A stretch of 64,000 bases of DNA from Achromobacter sp. Bel (lineage in GTDB: Bacteria; Pseudomonadota; Gammaproteobacteria; Burkholderiales; Burkholderiaceae_B), in contig NZ_JABBJN010000028.1 in the NCBI RefSeq assembly GCF_012928505.1, positions 20,774 through 84,773 of the forward strand. The letters are read 5' to 3'. Of this stretch, positions 52,819 to 64,000 are shown one piece after another. The notes under the pieces were generated by a model. It was not told the DNA's origin, ran no database searches, and saw only the letters and a program-made list of their open reading frames with translations. Each line of letters begins with the position of its first letter. The first letter of the stretch is position 1. The position numbers were made by a program, and so were the translations under genes.

Positions 52819-54069
52819 ATGCATATCGTTGTCATCGGCGCGGGCGTGGTCGGCATGACTACCGCCTATTTCCTGCATCGCGCCGGCCATCGCATCACGG
52901 TCATCGACGCGGACTCGGGTCCCGGCCAAGCCACCAGCATGGCCAATGGCGCGCAACTGAGCTATAGCTTCGTCGCGCCGCTGGCCGACCCCGCCGTTCT
53001 ACCCAAGCTGCCCTCGTGGCTGCTGGCCCAGGATGCCCCGCTACGCTTCCGCCCCCGCCTGGACCCCGATCAGTGGCGCTGGAGCCTCGCCTTCCTGCGC
53101 GCCTGCACGCGCGCCAAAAGTCGGTCCACCACCCGCGAATTGCTATCCCTGGGCCTGTACAGCCGACTGTGCATGCATGACCTCGTCCGCCAGGAGAATC
53201 CCGATTTCGATTTCGCGTCGTCGGGAAAGCTGCTGGTCTACCAGGACGCCGCCGCCTATGCCCACGCGCTGGCGCAACGCGACTACCAAGCCGACTTGGG
53301 CTGCGAGCAGCGCGTGATGGATACCCGCGCCTGCCTGGACATGGAGCCCGCGCTGGCCGGCATCGGGGCCAGTATCCAGGGCGCGATCTACACCCCCACC
53401 GAAGACGCTGGCGACTGCCAGCGGCTGTGCACGGAACTCGAACGCATCTTGCGCGCCGCGCCAGACCCGGTGCGTTTCCATTTCAATACGCGAGTGCGCG
53501 CGTTGCGCACGGAACGCGGGCGTGTCGTCAGCGTGTCCACGGCCGCGGGCGAACTGGACGCCGACCATTACGTGCTGGCCAGCGGCATGGGCGCGCCGCC
53601 ACTGGCGCGGCCGCTGGGGCTGAGCCTGCGGATCTACCCGCTAAAAGGCTATAGCCTGACCTATGCGCTGACGCCCGACAGCGTCGCCCCCAACGCCAGC
53701 ATCAGTGACATCCGGCGCAAGGTGGTCTATGCGCGGCTGGGCAGCCGGTTGCGGGTGGCGGGCATGGTCGACATCGGCGCGCGCGGCGCTGGCGTCGATC
53801 CGCAGCGCGTGCGCAGCCTGGAACGCGATGTCGCGCAGTTCTTTCCAGACCTGAACCCGGCGGGCGCGCCCGAGCCTTGGGCTGGCTTGCGGCCCGCGCG
53901 GCCTGACGGCAAGCCGCTGATCGGCGCCACGCCCTATCGCAATCTATGGTTGAACACCGGCCACGGCGGCCTGGGCTTCACGCTGGCCGCCGGCAGCGCG
54001 CGGATGCTGACGGACTTGATGCAGGGTCGCAAGCCCGCCGTGGACGCCGCCGCCTTCGCGCTGGCGTAA
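52819..54069 (+). CDS. DadA-like FAD-dependent D-amino-acid dehydrogenase
   Basis: A 416-residue D-amino-acid dehydrogenase-like flavoprotein. The FAD dinucleotide motif VIGAGVVGMTTAYFLHRAGH is at the N-terminus, followed by the family pattern ATSMANGAQLSYSF and late NLWLNTGHGGLGFTLAAGSARML. DadA enzymes oxidise D-amino acids to keto acids and feed electrons to quinone at the membrane. It follows the deacylase gene, so deacylation of an N-acyl-D-amino acid followed by oxidation is a coherent two-step pathway. It is the last gene of the operon, convergent with the Bug-type gene. Confidence 0.92.
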   Translation: MHIVVIGAGVVGMTTAYFLHRAGHRITVIDADSGPGQATSMANGAQLSYSFVAPLADPAVLPKLPSWLLAQDAPLRFRPRLDPDQWRWSLAFLRACTRAKSRSTTRELLSLGLYSRLCMHDLVRQENPDFDFASSGKLLVYQDAAAYAHALAQRDYQADLGCEQRVMDTRACLDMEPALAGIGASIQGAIYTPTEDAGDCQRLCTELERILRAAPDPVRFHFNTRVRALRTERGRVVSVSTAAGELDADHYVLASGMGAPPLARPLGLSLRIYPLKGYSLTYALTPDSVAPNASISDIRRKVVYARLGSRLRVAGMVDIGARGAGVDPQRVRSLERDVAQFFPDLNPAGAPEPWAGLRPARPDGKPLIGATPYRNLWLNTGHGGLGFTLAAGSARMLTDLMQGRKPAVDAAAFALA

Positions 54070-54095
54070 GGCGCGGGCGGGCGACGTCCTGGCGT

Positions 54096-55100
54096 TCAGT
54101 CTGCCTTGATGCCGCGGCTCTTGATCAGCGCGCCCCACTTGCCGCGTTCCTTCACTTCAAACGCGGCCAGATCGGGGCCGAAGACATTGCCGGGCGTGGC
54201 GCCGCCTTGCGCCAGCGACTGCTGCAGCTCGGGCGATTTCAACGCCTGCTTCATCGCCGCGATCAGCTTGTCCACCACCGGCGCGGGCGTGCCGCGCGGC
54301 GCATACAGTCCGGACCAGGCGGTGACTTCAAAACCGGGCAGGCCGGCCTCGGCCATCGTGGGCAGGTCCGGCGCGGCAGGACTGCGTTCGGCCGACGTCA
54401 CCGCGATGCCGCGCAAACGGCCGCCCGGCTTCAACGCCGCCATGGAACTGGGCAGGTTGTCCATCAGGATGTCGACCTGGCCGCCGATCACGGCGGGTAT
54501 CGCGGCCGACGAACCCTTGAACGGCACGTGCAGCATCTGCAGCCCGGCCAGCGACTCGAAATACGCACCCGTCAGGTGCACGGACGAACCGATGCCCGGC
54601 GACGCGTAGGAGTACTTGCCCGGATCCTTCTTCACCGCCTTCATCACGTCGTCCAGATTGCGCCAAGGCGATCCGGACGCGACCGCCATGACGTTCGGCG
54701 TGGACGCGATCATGCCCAACGGCACCAAATCGGTGGCGGGGTCGAATCCGATGTTGCCGTACAGGAACTGGTTCACGGTCTGCGTGCCGACGGAACCCAG
54801 CACGATGGTGTACCCGTCCGGCTGCGCGCGCGCGGCCGCGGCCACGCCCAGGTTGCCCGCCGCGCCCGGCTTGTTCTCGACCACGATGGATTCCCCCAAC
54901 GCCGGCCGCATGTGCTGGGCGATGGTACGCGCGAAGAGGTCCGTGGTGCCGCCAGGCGGGAACGGCACGATCAGCGTGATCGGCCGCGCTGGCCATTGCT
55001 GCGCGGATGCCGCCGCGCTCAACGCCAGCGTGGCGGCTGCCGCCACGCCTGCCCAGCGCCCTGCCTTGGCGGCCGTCCGCCAATGAGTTGACCAGCCCAT
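54096..55100 (-). CDS. Bug-family (tripartite tricarboxylate) substrate-binding protein
   Basis: A 334-residue periplasmic binding protein. The Sec signal peptide ends near SAAASAQ, and the mature part has the Bug pattern RPITLIVPFPPGGTTDLFAR, VVENKPGAAGN, PDGYTIVLG and AWSGLYAPRGTPAPV. I chose the ATG at 55100, with GGGGAAAGAGG directly upstream; an ATG 18 bases earlier has no Shine-Dalgarno sequence. The TctA and TctB transporter subunits are not encoded nearby, as is common for orphan Bug genes. A palindrome that matches the operator of the ABC/deacylase operon lies 63 bases upstream, so it should be coregulated with that operon. Confidence 0.92.
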   Translation of the reverse strand: MGWSTHWRTAAKAGRWAGVAAAATLALSAAASAQQWPARPITLIVPFPPGGTTDLFARTIAQHMRPALGESIVVENKPGAAGNLGVAAAARAQPDGYTIVLGSVGTQTVNQFLYGNIGFDPATDLVPLGMIASTPNVMAVASGSPWRNLDDVMKAVKKDPGKYSYASPGIGSSVHLTGAYFESLAGLQMLHVPFKGSSAAIPAVIGGQVDILMDNLPSSMAALKPGGRLRGIAVTSAERSPAAPDLPTMAEAGLPGFEVTAWSGLYAPRGTPAPVVDKLIAAMKQALKSPELQQSLAQGGATPGNVFGPDLAAFEVKERGKWGALIKSRGIKAD

Positions 55101-55162
55101 CCTCTTTCCCCTTCGCATGACGCGTGTTCGATGGATCAAACGGAATTCGGTGTCGGTACTGC

Positions 55163-55225
55163 GCGACAAACGTGACCACATGGTCACTTTTGTCGCATTA
55201 AGAACCCGTGCCGAAAACTTGTCAA
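55163..55225 (-). promoter_or_regulatory. Promoter and long palindromic operator of the Bug gene
   Basis: On the minus strand TTGACA (55225-55220) and CTTAAT (55202-55197) are 17 bases apart. The palindrome 55163-55196 directly abuts the -10 box: outer arms GCGACAAA/TTTGTCGC and inner GTGACCA/TGGTCAC pair, with only the two-base centre and one arm position unpaired. The inner core matches the palindrome at 45209-45240, which also sits just downstream of a -10 box. Confidence 0.75.
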
Positions 55226-55253
55226 CGAAAGGGAAGCGGATTAGGCGTTATCC

Positions 55254-56711
55254 CTAGGAGCCGTCCCAACCGCCGCCCAGGGCCACGATCAGGTTCACGC
55301 TGGCCACGAGGCGCGTGCCCAGCAGGCTTAGCGCGTTGCGCTCGCTGTTGAGCGCCGTGGCGTCCACGACCGCCACGCTCAGGTAGTCCACCAGACCGGC
55401 CTTGTACTGGTTCTGGATCAGGCGCAGCGATTCGCGCGCGGACTCCAGCGCACGGCGCTGCACGACCTGTTCGTTCTCCATCACGCGCAGCTGGATCAGG
55501 TAGTCCTCGACTTCGCGCAGGCCCACCAGCGCGGCCTGGCGATACGCCGCCGCTTGCGAGTCATAGGCCGCGCGGGCCTGTTCGACCTGCGCCGCGCGCG
55601 CGCCGCCGTCGAAGATCGTGAGCGCCAGGGCCGGCCCCAGGGACCAGAAGCGCGCCGGCGCCGTCAACAGATCGGCGAACTGGCCATTGCGGAAGCCCCC
55701 GTCGGCAGACAGCGTCAACGACGGGAACCATGCGGCTTGCGCCACGCCGATCTGCGCATTGGCGGCCGCCGCGCGGCGCTCGGCCGCGGCGATGTCGGGA
55801 CGGCGCTCCAGCAGTTCGGACGGCAGGCCCACCGGAATCTGCGGCAACTTCAGTGTGAACACCGCCGGCGCAAGCCCGAACTTGGACGGGGCTTGCCCCA
55901 TCAGCACGGCGATCGCGTGCTCGTATTGGCCCCGCTGCCAGTCCAGGTCAATCGATTGGGCGCGCGTGCTTTCCACCTGCGTGCGCGCCACGGCCACGTC
56001 GGCCTGGCCCGCAACGCCGACTTCATAGCGGTTCTGCGTCAATTGCAGCGACTTCTCGTAGGCGGCCACGGTGGCGTCCAGCAAGCGCTTCTGCTCGTCC
56101 AGTACACGCAATTGCAGGTAGGTCTGCACCAGCGCCGCCTGCGCGCTCAACCGCGTGGCCGCCAGGTCGGCCAGGCTGGCCGCCGCGCTGGCCTCGGACG
56201 ATTCGGTGCTGCGGCGCACGCGGCCCCACACGTCCAGTTCCCAGCTGATGCTGCCGGTCACCGAGTACTGGTTGGATACGTTGCTGCCCGAGGACGACGA
56301 CGAGCCGCTCGTGCCGGTGCCGCTGCCCGCGCGCGACATGCCAGCGCTTGCACCCACCGTCGGATAGAAGCCAGCCCGCGCGGCGCGCACCAGACCCAGC
56401 GCCTGGCGGTAGTTGGCCTCGGCCTGCGCGATGGTTTGGTTAGAGGTGTTCAGGCGATCCACCAGCCCGTTCAGCGTCACGTCGTCGTACACCCGCCACC
56501 ACTCGCCGCGGTCCGCGACGTCGCGCGGTTCGGCGGGCTTCCAGCCTTCGACCTGATCCTTGCCCTGGCCTTCCTTATAGGATGCGCCCACATCCAATTC
56601 GGGGCGTTGGTAATCGGGCCCGACCGCGCAGGCGCCCAGCAGTGCGCACAGCGCCAGCACGACGGTGCTGCGCGGAAGGAAGGCGTTCGAAAGCGGCTTG
56701 ATGCGGATCAT
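55254..56711 (-). CDS. RND efflux outer-membrane lipoprotein (NodT/OprM family)
   Basis: A 485-residue outer-membrane channel of the TolC/NodT family with lipobox LGAC at about residue 30, then [13 protein letters not shown]. Two repeats of the outer-membrane efflux fold follow ([17 protein letters not shown] and [22 protein letters not shown]). It contains a Ser/Gly-rich loop near residues 135-150 ([13 protein letters not shown]). Its ATG overlaps the stop of the second RND pump gene by four bases, so the operon is adaptor, pump, pump, channel. I use ATG 56711; the frame extends upstream into the pump gene. Confidence 0.93.
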   Translation of the reverse strand: MIRIKPLSNAFLPRSTVVLALCALLGACAVGPDYQRPELDVGASYKEGQGKDQVEGWKPAEPRDVADRGEWWRVYDDVTLNGLVDRLNTSNQTIAQAEANYRQALGLVRAARAGFYPTVGASAGMSRAGSGTGTSGSSSSSGSNVSNQYSVTGSISWELDVWGRVRRSTESSEASAAASLADLAATRLSAQAALVQTYLQLRVLDEQKRLLDATVAAYEKSLQLTQNRYEVGVAGQADVAVARTQVESTRAQSIDLDWQRGQYEHAIAVLMGQAPSKFGLAPAVFTLKLPQIPVGLPSELLERRPDIAAAERRAAAANAQIGVAQAAWFPSLTLSADGGFRNGQFADLLTAPARFWSLGPALALTIFDGGARAAQVEQARAAYDSQAAAYRQAALVGLREVEDYLIQLRVMENEQVVQRRALESARESLRLIQNQYKAGLVDYLSVAVVDATALNSERNALSLLGTRLVASVNLIVALGGGWDGS

Positions 56712-59700
56712 GTTTGTTCTATGGAAGCAGGAGCGCCCTTCCGGGGACCGCGCCCGCGCGCGGCCCACAGACGGAAGCGGTCCAGATAAAGATAGACCAC
56801 GGGCGTGGTGTACAGCGTGAGGATCTGGCTGAGCACCAGGCCGCCCACGATGGTAATGCCTAGCGGCTGGCGCATCTCGACGCCGGCGCCGGTGGCCATC
56901 ACCAGCGGCAGCGCGCCGAAAATGGCGGCCATCGTCGTCATCATGATCGGGCGGAACCGCGTCAGGCAGGCCTGGAAGATCGCGTCGCGCGGCGCCATGC
57001 CCTGGTTGCGCTCGGCGTCCAGGGCGAAATCCACCATCATGATGGCGTTCTTCTTCACGATGCCGATCAACAGGAACACCCCGATCAGCGCGATCAGCGT
57101 GAAGTCGTAGCGCAGCAGCAGCAAGGCCAGCAGCGCGCCCAGGCCCGCCGACGGCAGCGTCGACAGGATCGTCAGCGGATGCACGAAGCTTTCATACAGG
57201 ATTCCCAGCACGATATACATCGTGACCAGCGCCGCCAGGATCAGCCAGGGCTGCTGCGCCAGCGTCTGCTGCAAGGCGGCCGCCGTGCCCTGGAAGCCCG
57301 CCTGGATCTGGTCGGACGGCAAGCCGATGCGGGCCACGGCCGCGTCGATGGCGGCGGTGGCCTGCCCCAGCGACACGCCGGGCGCCAGGCTGAAGGACAC
57401 GGTGTCCGCCACGAACAGCCCTTGATGCTGCACGCTGAGCGGCGCGTTGGCGTTCTCCAGCCGCGCGAAGGTCAGCAGCGGGACGCGCGCGCCGGTCGAG
57501 GTGATCACTTCGACCTGCTTGAGCGATTCGATGTCTTCGGCGAATTTGGGCTCCAGGCCCAGCACCACGTGGTACTGGTTCAGCGGCCCGTACATCACCG
57601 ATACCTGACGCTGGCTGAACGAATTGTTCAACACCGTCGAAATGGTAGACATGCTGACGCCCAGCCGCGTGGCGGCCTCGCGGTCGATCACCAGGTTGAT
57701 CTGGCGGCCCTTGTCCTCGACGTCGGTATCCACGTCCGTGATTTCGGGAATCTTCGCCATGGCCTGTTGCACCTTGGGCATCCAGGTGCGCAGCAATTGC
57801 AGGTCGCCCGACATCAGCGTGTAGTCGTACGAACCCTGGCTTTGGCGGCCGCCGATCCGGATGTCCTGCTGCGACACCAGGAACATGCGCGCCCCCGGCA
57901 TGTTCTGCAGCTTGCCGCGCAGCCGGTTGATGACCACATCGGCGGACACGTCGCGTTCGCCCAGGGGCTTCAACTGGATCTGCATGAAGCTACTGTTGCT
58001 GCCACCGCGCCCACCCGCGTAACCCGTCATGCTTTGCACCGCAGGGTCCGCCAGCACCACCTTGCGCAGCGCATCCAGCTTGGGAATCGTCGCCTGGAAC
58101 GAGGTGCCCTGGTCCACGCGGAAAAAGCCCAGCAGCTGCCCGGTGTCCTGCTGTGGGAAAAAGCCTTTGGGCACCGCGGTGTACAGATAGATGTTCAGGC
58201 CCACCGCGACCGCCAGGACCAGCATCATCAGCCGGCCATGCGCCAGCGCCCAGCGCAGGCTCCGGCGGTAGCCGTCCAGCATGGACTCGAAGCCGCGCTC
58301 AGACCAGCGCGCCAGCCTTCCGGGCGGCTTCTGCTCCTTTGGTTCGTGGCGCAGCAGGCGCGCGCACATCATCGGCGTCAAGGTCAGCGACACAATCAGC
58401 GACACCATGATCGCCGCCGACAAGGTCACGGCGAATTCGCGGAACAGGCGCCCGACCACGCCGCCCATCAGCAGGATGGGGATGAAAACGGCCACCAGCG
58501 ACAGGCTCATCGACAGCACGGTGAAGCCCACTTCGCGCGACCCGCGCAACGCGGCCCGCATTGGCGACATCCCGTTCTCGACGTGCCGCATGATGTTCTC
58601 GAGCACGACGATCGCGTCGTCCACGACGAACCCCGTAGCCACGATCAGCGCCATCAGCGAGATCGTGTTCAGCGTGAAGCCGCACAGGTACATGATGCAG
58701 AACGTGCCGATCAGCGACACGGGCACGGCCACGCTGGGGATGATGGCCGCGCGCCAGCGCCGCAGGAACAGCAGCACCACCAGCACCACCAGGCCCACGG
58801 CGATGATCAGGGTCAGTTCTGCCTCGTGCAGCGACGCCCGGATGCTGGGCGTGCGGTCCTGCGCCACCGTCATGTTCACGTCCGCCGGCATCAGCGCCTG
58901 CAGCACCGGCAGTTGGGCGCGCACGGCGTCCACGGCCTCGATGATGTTGGCGTCGGCCTGCCGGCGCACGATCATCAGGATGGCCTTGCGATCATTGAAG
59001 AAGCCCGTCTGGTACAGGTCTTCGACCGAATCCTCGACCTTGGCCACGTCCGACACGCGCACCGGCGCGCCGTCCTTCCACGCGACGATCAGCGGCCGGT
59101 ACTGCTCGGCTCGGCTCAACTGGTCGCTGACCATGATCTGCCAGTGGTAGCGATCGTTCTCCAGCACGCCCTTGGGGCGATTGGCGTTGGCGTTGGCCAG
59201 CGTGGCGCGCAACTGGTCCAGCGACACGCCCCGGTTGGCCAGCGCGCCCGGCAGCACGGTGACGCGCACCGCCGGCAAGGAACTGCCGCCCACGGTCACT
59301 TCGCCCACCCCGTCCACCTGCGCCAGCTTCTGCGCCACGATCGTCGAGGCGATGTCGTACAGCTGGCCCTGGCTGAGCGTGTCGGAAGTCAGCGCCAGCG
59401 TCATGATGGGCGCGTCCGACGGATTGGACTTGTGATACGTGGGGTTGCTGCGCAGGCCGCTGGGCAACAGCGAACGCGCGGCGTTGATGGCGGCCTGCAC
59501 GTCGCGCGCCGCGCCGTTGATGTCGCGCGACAAGTCGAACTGCAACGTGACGCGGGTAGAGCCCTGCGAGCTGCTGGAGGTCATCTCGGTCACGCCGGCG
59601 ATGCTGCCCAGCGAACGTTCCAGCGGCGTCGCCACGCTGGACGCCATGGTCTCGGGACTGGCGCCCGGCAAGCTGGCCGACACCGAGATCGTCGGAATAT

Positions 59701-59821
59701 CCACCTGCGGCAGGGGCGCCACCGGCAGCAGGAAGAACGACAGCAGCCCCGCCAGCACAACCGCCAGGCTCAGCAGCGTGGTCGCCACCGGCCGGACGAT
59801 GAAGGGCGCCGACAGGATCAT
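56708..59821 (-). CDS. RND multidrug efflux permease, second pump subunit (MdtC/MuxC type)
   Basis: A 1037-residue inner-membrane RND transporter with the two-repeat architecture: membrane helices, a large periplasmic porter domain, and the central cluster ([19 protein letters not shown]) with the proton-relay Asp pair, plus [18 protein letters not shown] in the second half. It starts [23 protein letters not shown]. It overlaps the first pump gene by four bases. In MdtABC and MuxABC systems two different pump proteins form a heterotrimer. Alternative export of metal or of plant phenolics cannot be excluded from sequence. Confidence 0.93.
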   Translation of the reverse strand: MILSAPFIVRPVATTLLSLAVVLAGLLSFFLLPVAPLPQVDIPTISVSASLPGASPETMASSVATPLERSLGSIAGVTEMTSSSSQGSTRVTLQFDLSRDINGAARDVQAAINAARSLLPSGLRSNPTYHKSNPSDAPIMTLALTSDTLSQGQLYDIASTIVAQKLAQVDGVGEVTVGGSSLPAVRVTVLPGALANRGVSLDQLRATLANANANRPKGVLENDRYHWQIMVSDQLSRAEQYRPLIVAWKDGAPVRVSDVAKVEDSVEDLYQTGFFNDRKAILMIVRRQADANIIEAVDAVRAQLPVLQALMPADVNMTVAQDRTPSIRASLHEAELTLIIAVGLVVLVVLLFLRRWRAAIIPSVAVPVSLIGTFCIMYLCGFTLNTISLMALIVATGFVVDDAIVVLENIMRHVENGMSPMRAALRGSREVGFTVLSMSLSLVAVFIPILLMGGVVGRLFREFAVTLSAAIMVSLIVSLTLTPMMCARLLRHEPKEQKPPGRLARWSERGFESMLDGYRRSLRWALAHGRLMMLVLAVAVGLNIYLYTAVPKGFFPQQDTGQLLGFFRVDQGTSFQATIPKLDALRKVVLADPAVQSMTGYAGGRGGSNSSFMQIQLKPLGERDVSADVVINRLRGKLQNMPGARMFLVSQQDIRIGGRQSQGSYDYTLMSGDLQLLRTWMPKVQQAMAKIPEITDVDTDVEDKGRQINLVIDREAATRLGVSMSTISTVLNNSFSQRQVSVMYGPLNQYHVVLGLEPKFAEDIESLKQVEVITSTGARVPLLTFARLENANAPLSVQHQGLFVADTVSFSLAPGVSLGQATAAIDAAVARIGLPSDQIQAGFQGTAAALQQTLAQQPWLILAALVTMYIVLGILYESFVHPLTILSTLPSAGLGALLALLLLRYDFTLIALIGVFLLIGIVKKNAIMMVDFALDAERNQGMAPRDAIFQACLTRFRPIMMTTMAAIFGALPLVMATGAGVEMRQPLGITIVGGLVLSQILTLYTTPVVYLYLDRFRLWAARGRGPRKGAPASIEQT

Positions 59822-62800
59822 GACGCGTCCCCGGCCGCCGGTTCGCGCACGCCGCGCCAGCGGCGCGACATGCGGTCGAACATCAGGTAGATGACCGGCG
59901 TGGTGAACAGCGTCAGCACCTGGCTCAACAGCAGGCCGCCCACCATCACCAGGCCCAGCGGCTGGCGCAGTTCAGCGCCCGTGCCGCTCGACAGCATCAG
60001 GGGCAAGGCGCCGAACAAGGCCGCCAGGGTCGTCATCAGGATGGGGCGGAAGCGCAGCAGCGCGGCCTCGTGGATCGCCGCGCGCGGCGTCAAGCCCCGC
60101 TTGCGTTCGGCATCCAGCGCAAAGTCGATCATCATGATGGCGTTCTTCTTCACGATGCCGATCAAGAGGATGATCCCGATGATGCCGATCATGTCGAGTT
60201 CGGTGCCGCTGATCAGCAGCGCCAGCAACGCCCCCACGCCGGCCGACGGCAACGTGGACAGGATCGTGATGGGGTGGATGTAGCTCTCATACAGCACGCC
60301 CAGCACGATATACATGGTGACCACCGCGGCCAGGATCAGCCACAGGGTGCTGGTCAGCGAATTCTGGAACGCCAGCGCCGCGCCCTGGAAGCGCGTCTCC
60401 ACGCCGGCCGGCATGCCGATCTCGGCCTCGGCCGCGGTGATGGCCTCGACCGCATTGGACAGCGACGCACCCGGCGCCAGGTTGAACGACACCGTCACCA
60501 TCGGGAACTGGTCCAGCCGGTTCACGGCCAGGACGGTCCGGCCTTCAGAGATGTGCGCCACCGACGACAGCGGCACTTGCGCGCCCGTCGAGGTCGGCAC
60601 GTGGATCTGGCCCAGCGCGGACGGGTTCATCTGGAACTGCGGTTGCACTTCCAACACCACGCGGTACTGGTTCGATTGGGTGAAGATGGTGGAGATCAGG
60701 CGCTGGCCGAAGGCGTCGTACAGCGCCTCGTCGATCACGGCGGCGGTGATGCCCAGCCGCGACGCGGCGTCGCGGTCGATCTCGACCCAGGTCTGCAGGC
60801 CGTCGTCCTGCAAGTCGTCGGTCACGTCCTTCAGCCCCGGCACCTGGCGCAGGCGGTCCACCAGCTTGGGCGTCCATTCGCTCAGCACCTTCAGGTCCGG
60901 GTTGGACAGCGTCATCTGGTATTGCGTGCGGCTGACCCGGTCTTCGATGGTCAGGTCCTGCACGGGCTGCATGTAGACGGTCAGCCCGTCCTGCTTGCCC
61001 AGGGATTCCTGCAGCCGCGCCATCACCGTGCGCAGGTCCCCGCTACGTTCGGCCTGGGGTTTCAGCGCGATCTGCATGCGCCCGGCGCTTAGCGTGGCGT
61101 TGCTGCCGTCCACCCCGATGAACGAGGACACGGCCTGCACGTCGGGATCTTCCAGCACCCGCTTCGCGGCCGCCTGCTGGCGCTCGGCCATCGCGGGAAA
61201 CGAGATGGATTGCGGCGCCTGGGTGATAGCCTGGATCAGGCCGGTGTCTTGCTGCGGGAAGAAGCCCTTGGGCACCACCATGTACAGCACCACCGTCAGC
61301 GCGAACGTGCCCAGCGCCACCAGCAGCGTCAGCGGCTGATGGCGCAGCACCACCTGCAGCATGCGGTCGTAGCCGGCGATGACGCGGTCGATGAAGTTGC
61401 CGGTCGCCGTGTGGAAACGGCCGTGCTTCTGTTCCGATTCGGCGCGCAAGAGGCGCGCGCACATCATCGGCGTCAGGGTCAGCGACACGACCAGTGAAAT
61501 CAGGATGGACACGGCCAGCGTGATCGCGAATTCCCGGAACAGCCGCCCCACGACTTCCGTCATGAAAAGCAGCGGGATCAGCACCGCGATCAGCGAGAAC
61601 GTCAGCGAGATCAGCGTGAAGCCGATCTGCGAGGCGCCCTTCAACGCCGCCTGCAAGGGCTTTTCACCCTCTTCGATATGGCGGGCGATGTTCTCGATCA
61701 TGACGATGGCGTCGTCCACCACGAAACCGGTGGCGATCGTCAGCGCCATCAAGGTCAGGTTGTTGATGGAAAATCCGGCCAGATACATGATGCCGAAGGT
61801 GCCCACCAGGGACAGCGGCACCACGACGCTGGGGATCAGCGTGGCCGTCAGGCTGCGCAGGAAGACGAACGTCACCATGACCACCAGCCCCACCGCCAGC
61901 AGCATTTCGAACTTCACGTCGTCAACCGAATCGCGGATGGTCTGCGTGCGGTCCGACACCACGCTGACGTCCAGCGTGGCAGGCAAGGCCGCCCGCAGCT
62001 GCGGCAGCAGCGTCTGGATGCGGTTGACCACGTCGATCACGTTGGCGCCCGGCTGGCGCTGGATATTCAACAGGATGGCGGGCTTGTCGCCGGCCCAGGC
62101 GGCCTGCCGCGTGTCTTCGGCGCCTTCGACCGCGCGTGCCACGTCGGACAGCCGCAGCGGCGCGTTGTTCTTGTAGGCGATGATCAGGTCGTTGTAGTCG
62201 GTGGGCGACTTCAACTGGTCGTTGGCGTTGATCGTGGTGGAACGCAGCGGCCCGTCCAGGTTGCCTTTGGGCTGGTTGACGTTGGCGCCCACGATCGCCG
62301 TGCGCAGGTCGGACAAGGCCAGGCCGTTGGCCGCCAGCGCCTGCGGGTTCACCTGCACCCGCACCGCCGGCCGCTGGCCGCCCGCCACGCTTACCAAGCC
62401 CACGCCCGGGATCTGCGACAGCTTCTGCGCCACCCGCGTATCCACCAGGTCGCGCACTTGCGGCAGGGGCATGGTGGGCGACGTGATCGCCAGCGTCAAC
62501 ACGGCGGCGTCGGCCGGGTTCACCTTGTTGTAGGTCGGCGGCACCGGCAGGTCGCTGGGCAGCAGGTTCGACGCGGCGTTGATGGCCGCCTGCACCTGCT
62601 GCTCGGCCACGTCCAGGGGCAGCGTCAGGTTGAACTGCATCGTGATGACCGAGGCGCCGCCCGAGCTGGTGGACGACATCTGGTTCAAGCCCGGCATCTG
62701 CCCGAACTGCCGTTCCAGCGGCGACGTGACCAGCGAGGTCATGACGTCCGGACTGGCCCCCGGGTACAGCGTCACCACCTGGATTGTCGGGTAGTCCACC

Positions 62801-62916
62801 TCGGGCAGCGCCGACACGGGCAGCATCCGGTAGGCGATGAACCCGGCGATCAAAATCGCCACCATCGCCAACGTGGTGGCGACGGGGCGCAGGATGAACA
62901 GGCGCGACGGGCTCAC
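59818..62916 (-). CDS. RND multidrug efflux permease, first pump subunit (MdtB/MuxB type)
   Basis: A 1032-residue RND transporter, start [25 protein letters not shown]. It has the conserved relay [43 protein letters not shown], and the PxTYxKVNP-like porter segment. It resembles the neighbouring pump along its whole length but is clearly not identical, in keeping with a heteromeric MdtBC-like pump. It lies 12 bases downstream of the adaptor gene. Confidence 0.93.
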   Translation of the reverse strand: MSPSRLFILRPVATTLAMVAILIAGFIAYRMLPVSALPEVDYPTIQVVTLYPGASPDVMTSLVTSPLERQFGQMPGLNQMSSTSSGGASVITMQFNLTLPLDVAEQQVQAAINAASNLLPSDLPVPPTYNKVNPADAAVLTLAITSPTMPLPQVRDLVDTRVAQKLSQIPGVGLVSVAGGQRPAVRVQVNPQALAANGLALSDLRTAIVGANVNQPKGNLDGPLRSTTINANDQLKSPTDYNDLIIAYKNNAPLRLSDVARAVEGAEDTRQAAWAGDKPAILLNIQRQPGANVIDVVNRIQTLLPQLRAALPATLDVSVVSDRTQTIRDSVDDVKFEMLLAVGLVVMVTFVFLRSLTATLIPSVVVPLSLVGTFGIMYLAGFSINNLTLMALTIATGFVVDDAIVMIENIARHIEEGEKPLQAALKGASQIGFTLISLTFSLIAVLIPLLFMTEVVGRLFREFAITLAVSILISLVVSLTLTPMMCARLLRAESEQKHGRFHTATGNFIDRVIAGYDRMLQVVLRHQPLTLLVALGTFALTVVLYMVVPKGFFPQQDTGLIQAITQAPQSISFPAMAERQQAAAKRVLEDPDVQAVSSFIGVDGSNATLSAGRMQIALKPQAERSGDLRTVMARLQESLGKQDGLTVYMQPVQDLTIEDRVSRTQYQMTLSNPDLKVLSEWTPKLVDRLRQVPGLKDVTDDLQDDGLQTWVEIDRDAASRLGITAAVIDEALYDAFGQRLISTIFTQSNQYRVVLEVQPQFQMNPSALGQIHVPTSTGAQVPLSSVAHISEGRTVLAVNRLDQFPMVTVSFNLAPGASLSNAVEAITAAEAEIGMPAGVETRFQGAALAFQNSLTSTLWLILAAVVTMYIVLGVLYESYIHPITILSTLPSAGVGALLALLISGTELDMIGIIGIILLIGIVKKNAIMMIDFALDAERKRGLTPRAAIHEAALLRFRPILMTTLAALFGALPLMLSSGTGAELRQPLGLVMVGGLLLSQVLTLFTTPVIYLMFDRMSRRWRGVREPAAGDAS

Positions 62917-62928
62917 GGCGGCCTCGAC

Positions 62929-64000
62929 TTATTTCGACGCGGGCGTGGTGCCGGCAGGCGCCCCCGCCCCAAGCGTCTTATCACGGGTGGCGGGGATAAC
63001 CTCCGCGCCGCCCACCACCTCCACCTTGGCGCCAGCGCGCAGGCGGTCGGTGCCTTCCGTGACGACACGGTCGCCGGGCTGCAGGCCTTCGTTCACAGCC
63101 ACCATGCCGTTGTTGATGGCGCCCAGCTTTACCTGACGGACCGCGACCGTATTGTCCGCCTGCACCAGGAACACGAACGCGCCGGCCGACCCTTGCTGGA
63201 TCGCCGCGGTGGGGATGGCGGTCACGTCCTTGCGCGTCAGCACATGCAGGCGCACGTTGACGAACTGGTTCGGAAACAGCGCGTCGTCCGCATTGTCGAA
63301 TTTGGCCTTCAGCTTCAGGGTGCCGGTGGTGACGTCGATCTGGTTGTCCAGCGTCTCCAGCACGCCGGTAGCGATACGGCGGGTATCGGCGCGGTCGTAG
63401 GCATCGACCGTCAGCGTCTTGCCGGTGGCAATTTCGCCGCGCACTTCCGGCAGTTGGGTTTCAGGCAGCGTAAACACCACCGAAATCGGCTGGGTCTGGG
63501 TGATTACCACCAGCCCGTTGGTGTCAGCGCTGGACACGAGGTTGCCGCGGTCGACCTGGCGCAGCCCCAACCGGCCACTGATGGGCGCCGTGATGCGCGC
63601 GTAGTCCAGTTGCAGTTTGGCGTTGTCCACGTTGGCCTGGTCGCTCTTGACCGTGCCCTCGTACTGGCGCACCAGCGCGGCCTGCGTGTCGACTTGCTGC
63701 TTGGCGATGGAATCCTGCTTGAACAAGGCCTGATAACGCTGCAGGTCGCGCCGCGCGTTCTCCAACTGGGCCAGATTCTGCATCTGGGTGCCGCGCGCCT
63801 GGTCAAGCGCCACCTGGAAGGCCCGGGGGTCCACCTGGGCCAGCAGGTCGCCCGCCTTCACCCGCTGGCCTTCCTGGAAGGCCACGTCCACCAGTTCGCC
63901 GCTGACGCGGCTGCGCACGGTGACCGTGTTGTAGGCCGTGACGGTGCCCAGGGACTTCAGGTAGATATCGATGTCCTGCGTGGCGGCGGTGGCGATGCGC
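62929..64000 (-). CDS. RND periplasmic adaptor (MdtA/MuxA type), N-terminus cut by window end
   Basis: The last 357 codons of a membrane-fusion protein. The frame stays open to the window edge; the beginning lies outside, before the residues [20 protein letters not shown]. It has lipoyl-type ends ([33 protein letters not shown]), an alpha-helical hairpin ([24 protein letters not shown]), and the beta-barrel region LNDNDLALFPNQF-like segment read as [17 protein letters not shown]. It links the two pumps to the outer-membrane channel. The internal GTG at 63918 is only a codon, not the start. Confidence 0.92.
   Translation of the reverse strand, partial: RIATAATQDIDIYLKSLGTVTAYNTVTVRSRVSGELVDVAFQEGQRVKAGDLLAQVDPRAFQVALDQARGTQMQNLAQLENARRDLQRYQALFKQDSIAKQQVDTQAALVRQYEGTVKSDQANVDNAKLQLDYARITAPISGRLGLRQVDRGNLVSSADTNGLVVITQTQPISVVFTLPETQLPEVRGEIATGKTLTVDAYDRADTRRIATGVLETLDNQIDVTTGTLKLKAKFDNADDALFPNQFVNVRLHVLTRKDVTAIPTAAIQQGSAGAFVFLVQADNTVAVRQVKLGAINNGMVAVNEGLQPGDRVVTEGTDRLRAGAKVEVVGGAEVIPATRDKTLGAGAPAGTTPASK

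Noticed and set aside
56281..56330. Ser/Gly-rich stretch in the outer-membrane channel gene as a sign of frame error
   Set aside because: The frame is continuous and the flanking efflux repeats align normally; it is probably a surface loop.
57179..59890. 903-codon open frame opposite the second RND pump
   Set aside because: It is antisense to an intact RND gene and rich in His, Arg and Gln with no family pattern; typical shadow frame.

Overview
The window is a GC-rich, densely packed bacterial chromosome segment. Gene content and style (thiE-hemL, argJ-DUF815-Nudix/ThiE, many Liv-type ABC systems, an orphan Bug-type binding protein, aromatic-acid CoA pathways) point to a betaproteobacterium of the Alcaligenaceae, most like Achromobacter or Bordetella. 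That placement comes from gene content read by eye. No rRNA, tRNA, phage, IS element or CRISPR array was found.

Layout. 1-4.3 kb: end of thiE, hemL, a lytic transglycosylase and a FapA/DUF342 protein. 4.3-11.3 kb: a minus-strand operon for an aromatic compound (binding protein, dienelactone hydrolase-SnoaL fusion, Rieske dioxygenase alpha and beta, isochorismatase-fold protein, SDR) with a divergent AraC regulator. 11.5-19.3 kb: a minus-strand operon matching the aerobic CoA-dependent 2-aminobenzoate (anthranilate) pathway: flavin monooxygenase/reductase fusion, SDR, enoyl-CoA hydratase, acyl-CoA dehydrogenase, aryl-CoA ligase, thioesterase, RidA. 19.3-20.4 kb: a gene-free block of nested palindromes. 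20.4-26.8 kb: a siaABCD biofilm operon extended by a fifth PAS-GAF-GGDEF-EAL gene. 27.0-31.7 kb: a complete Liv-type ABC transporter. 32.1-33.5 kb: a kynurenine-formamidase-like hydrolase overlapping a MarR gene. 33.6-37.8 kb: an unknown membrane protein, argJ, a DUF815 ATPase and a Nudix-ThiE fusion. 37.9-45.1 kb: a second Liv-type transporter, its LysR regulator, a divergent binding protein and an amidase. 45.2-55.2 kb: a sugar-type ABC transporter with an unknown protein, a TetR regulator, a D-aminoacylase-like deacylase, a DadA-like FAD oxidoreductase and a convergent Bug-type binding protein. 55.3-64.0 kb: an RND efflux operon with two pump subunits (MdtABC/MuxABC-OpmB type), cut by the window end.

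How the parts work together. The kynurenine formamidase, the 2-aminobenzoyl-CoA operon and the first Liv transporter form a plausible tryptophan/kynurenine/anthranilate module. A near-identical 20-bp imperfect palindrome lies in front of the monooxygenase operon and in front of the Liv binding protein, which suggests one shared regulator; the adjacent MarR is the best candidate. In the 45-55 kb block, two long palindromes with the same GTGACCAC/GTGGTCAC-type core sit directly downstream of the -10 boxes of the ABC operon and of the Bug gene. This suggests a two-promoter regulon, probably under the embedded TetR protein, for importing and degrading an N-acylated D-amino-acid-like compound.

Most unusual observations: the two inverted copies of an 87-bp core between 19.5 and 20.3 kb, each enclosed by self-complementary arms that differ between the copies; the shared long operators; the five-gene sia operon; the isochorismatase-fold protein lacking its usual cysteine; and a 17-bp-period tandem array immediately before the formamidase start codon.
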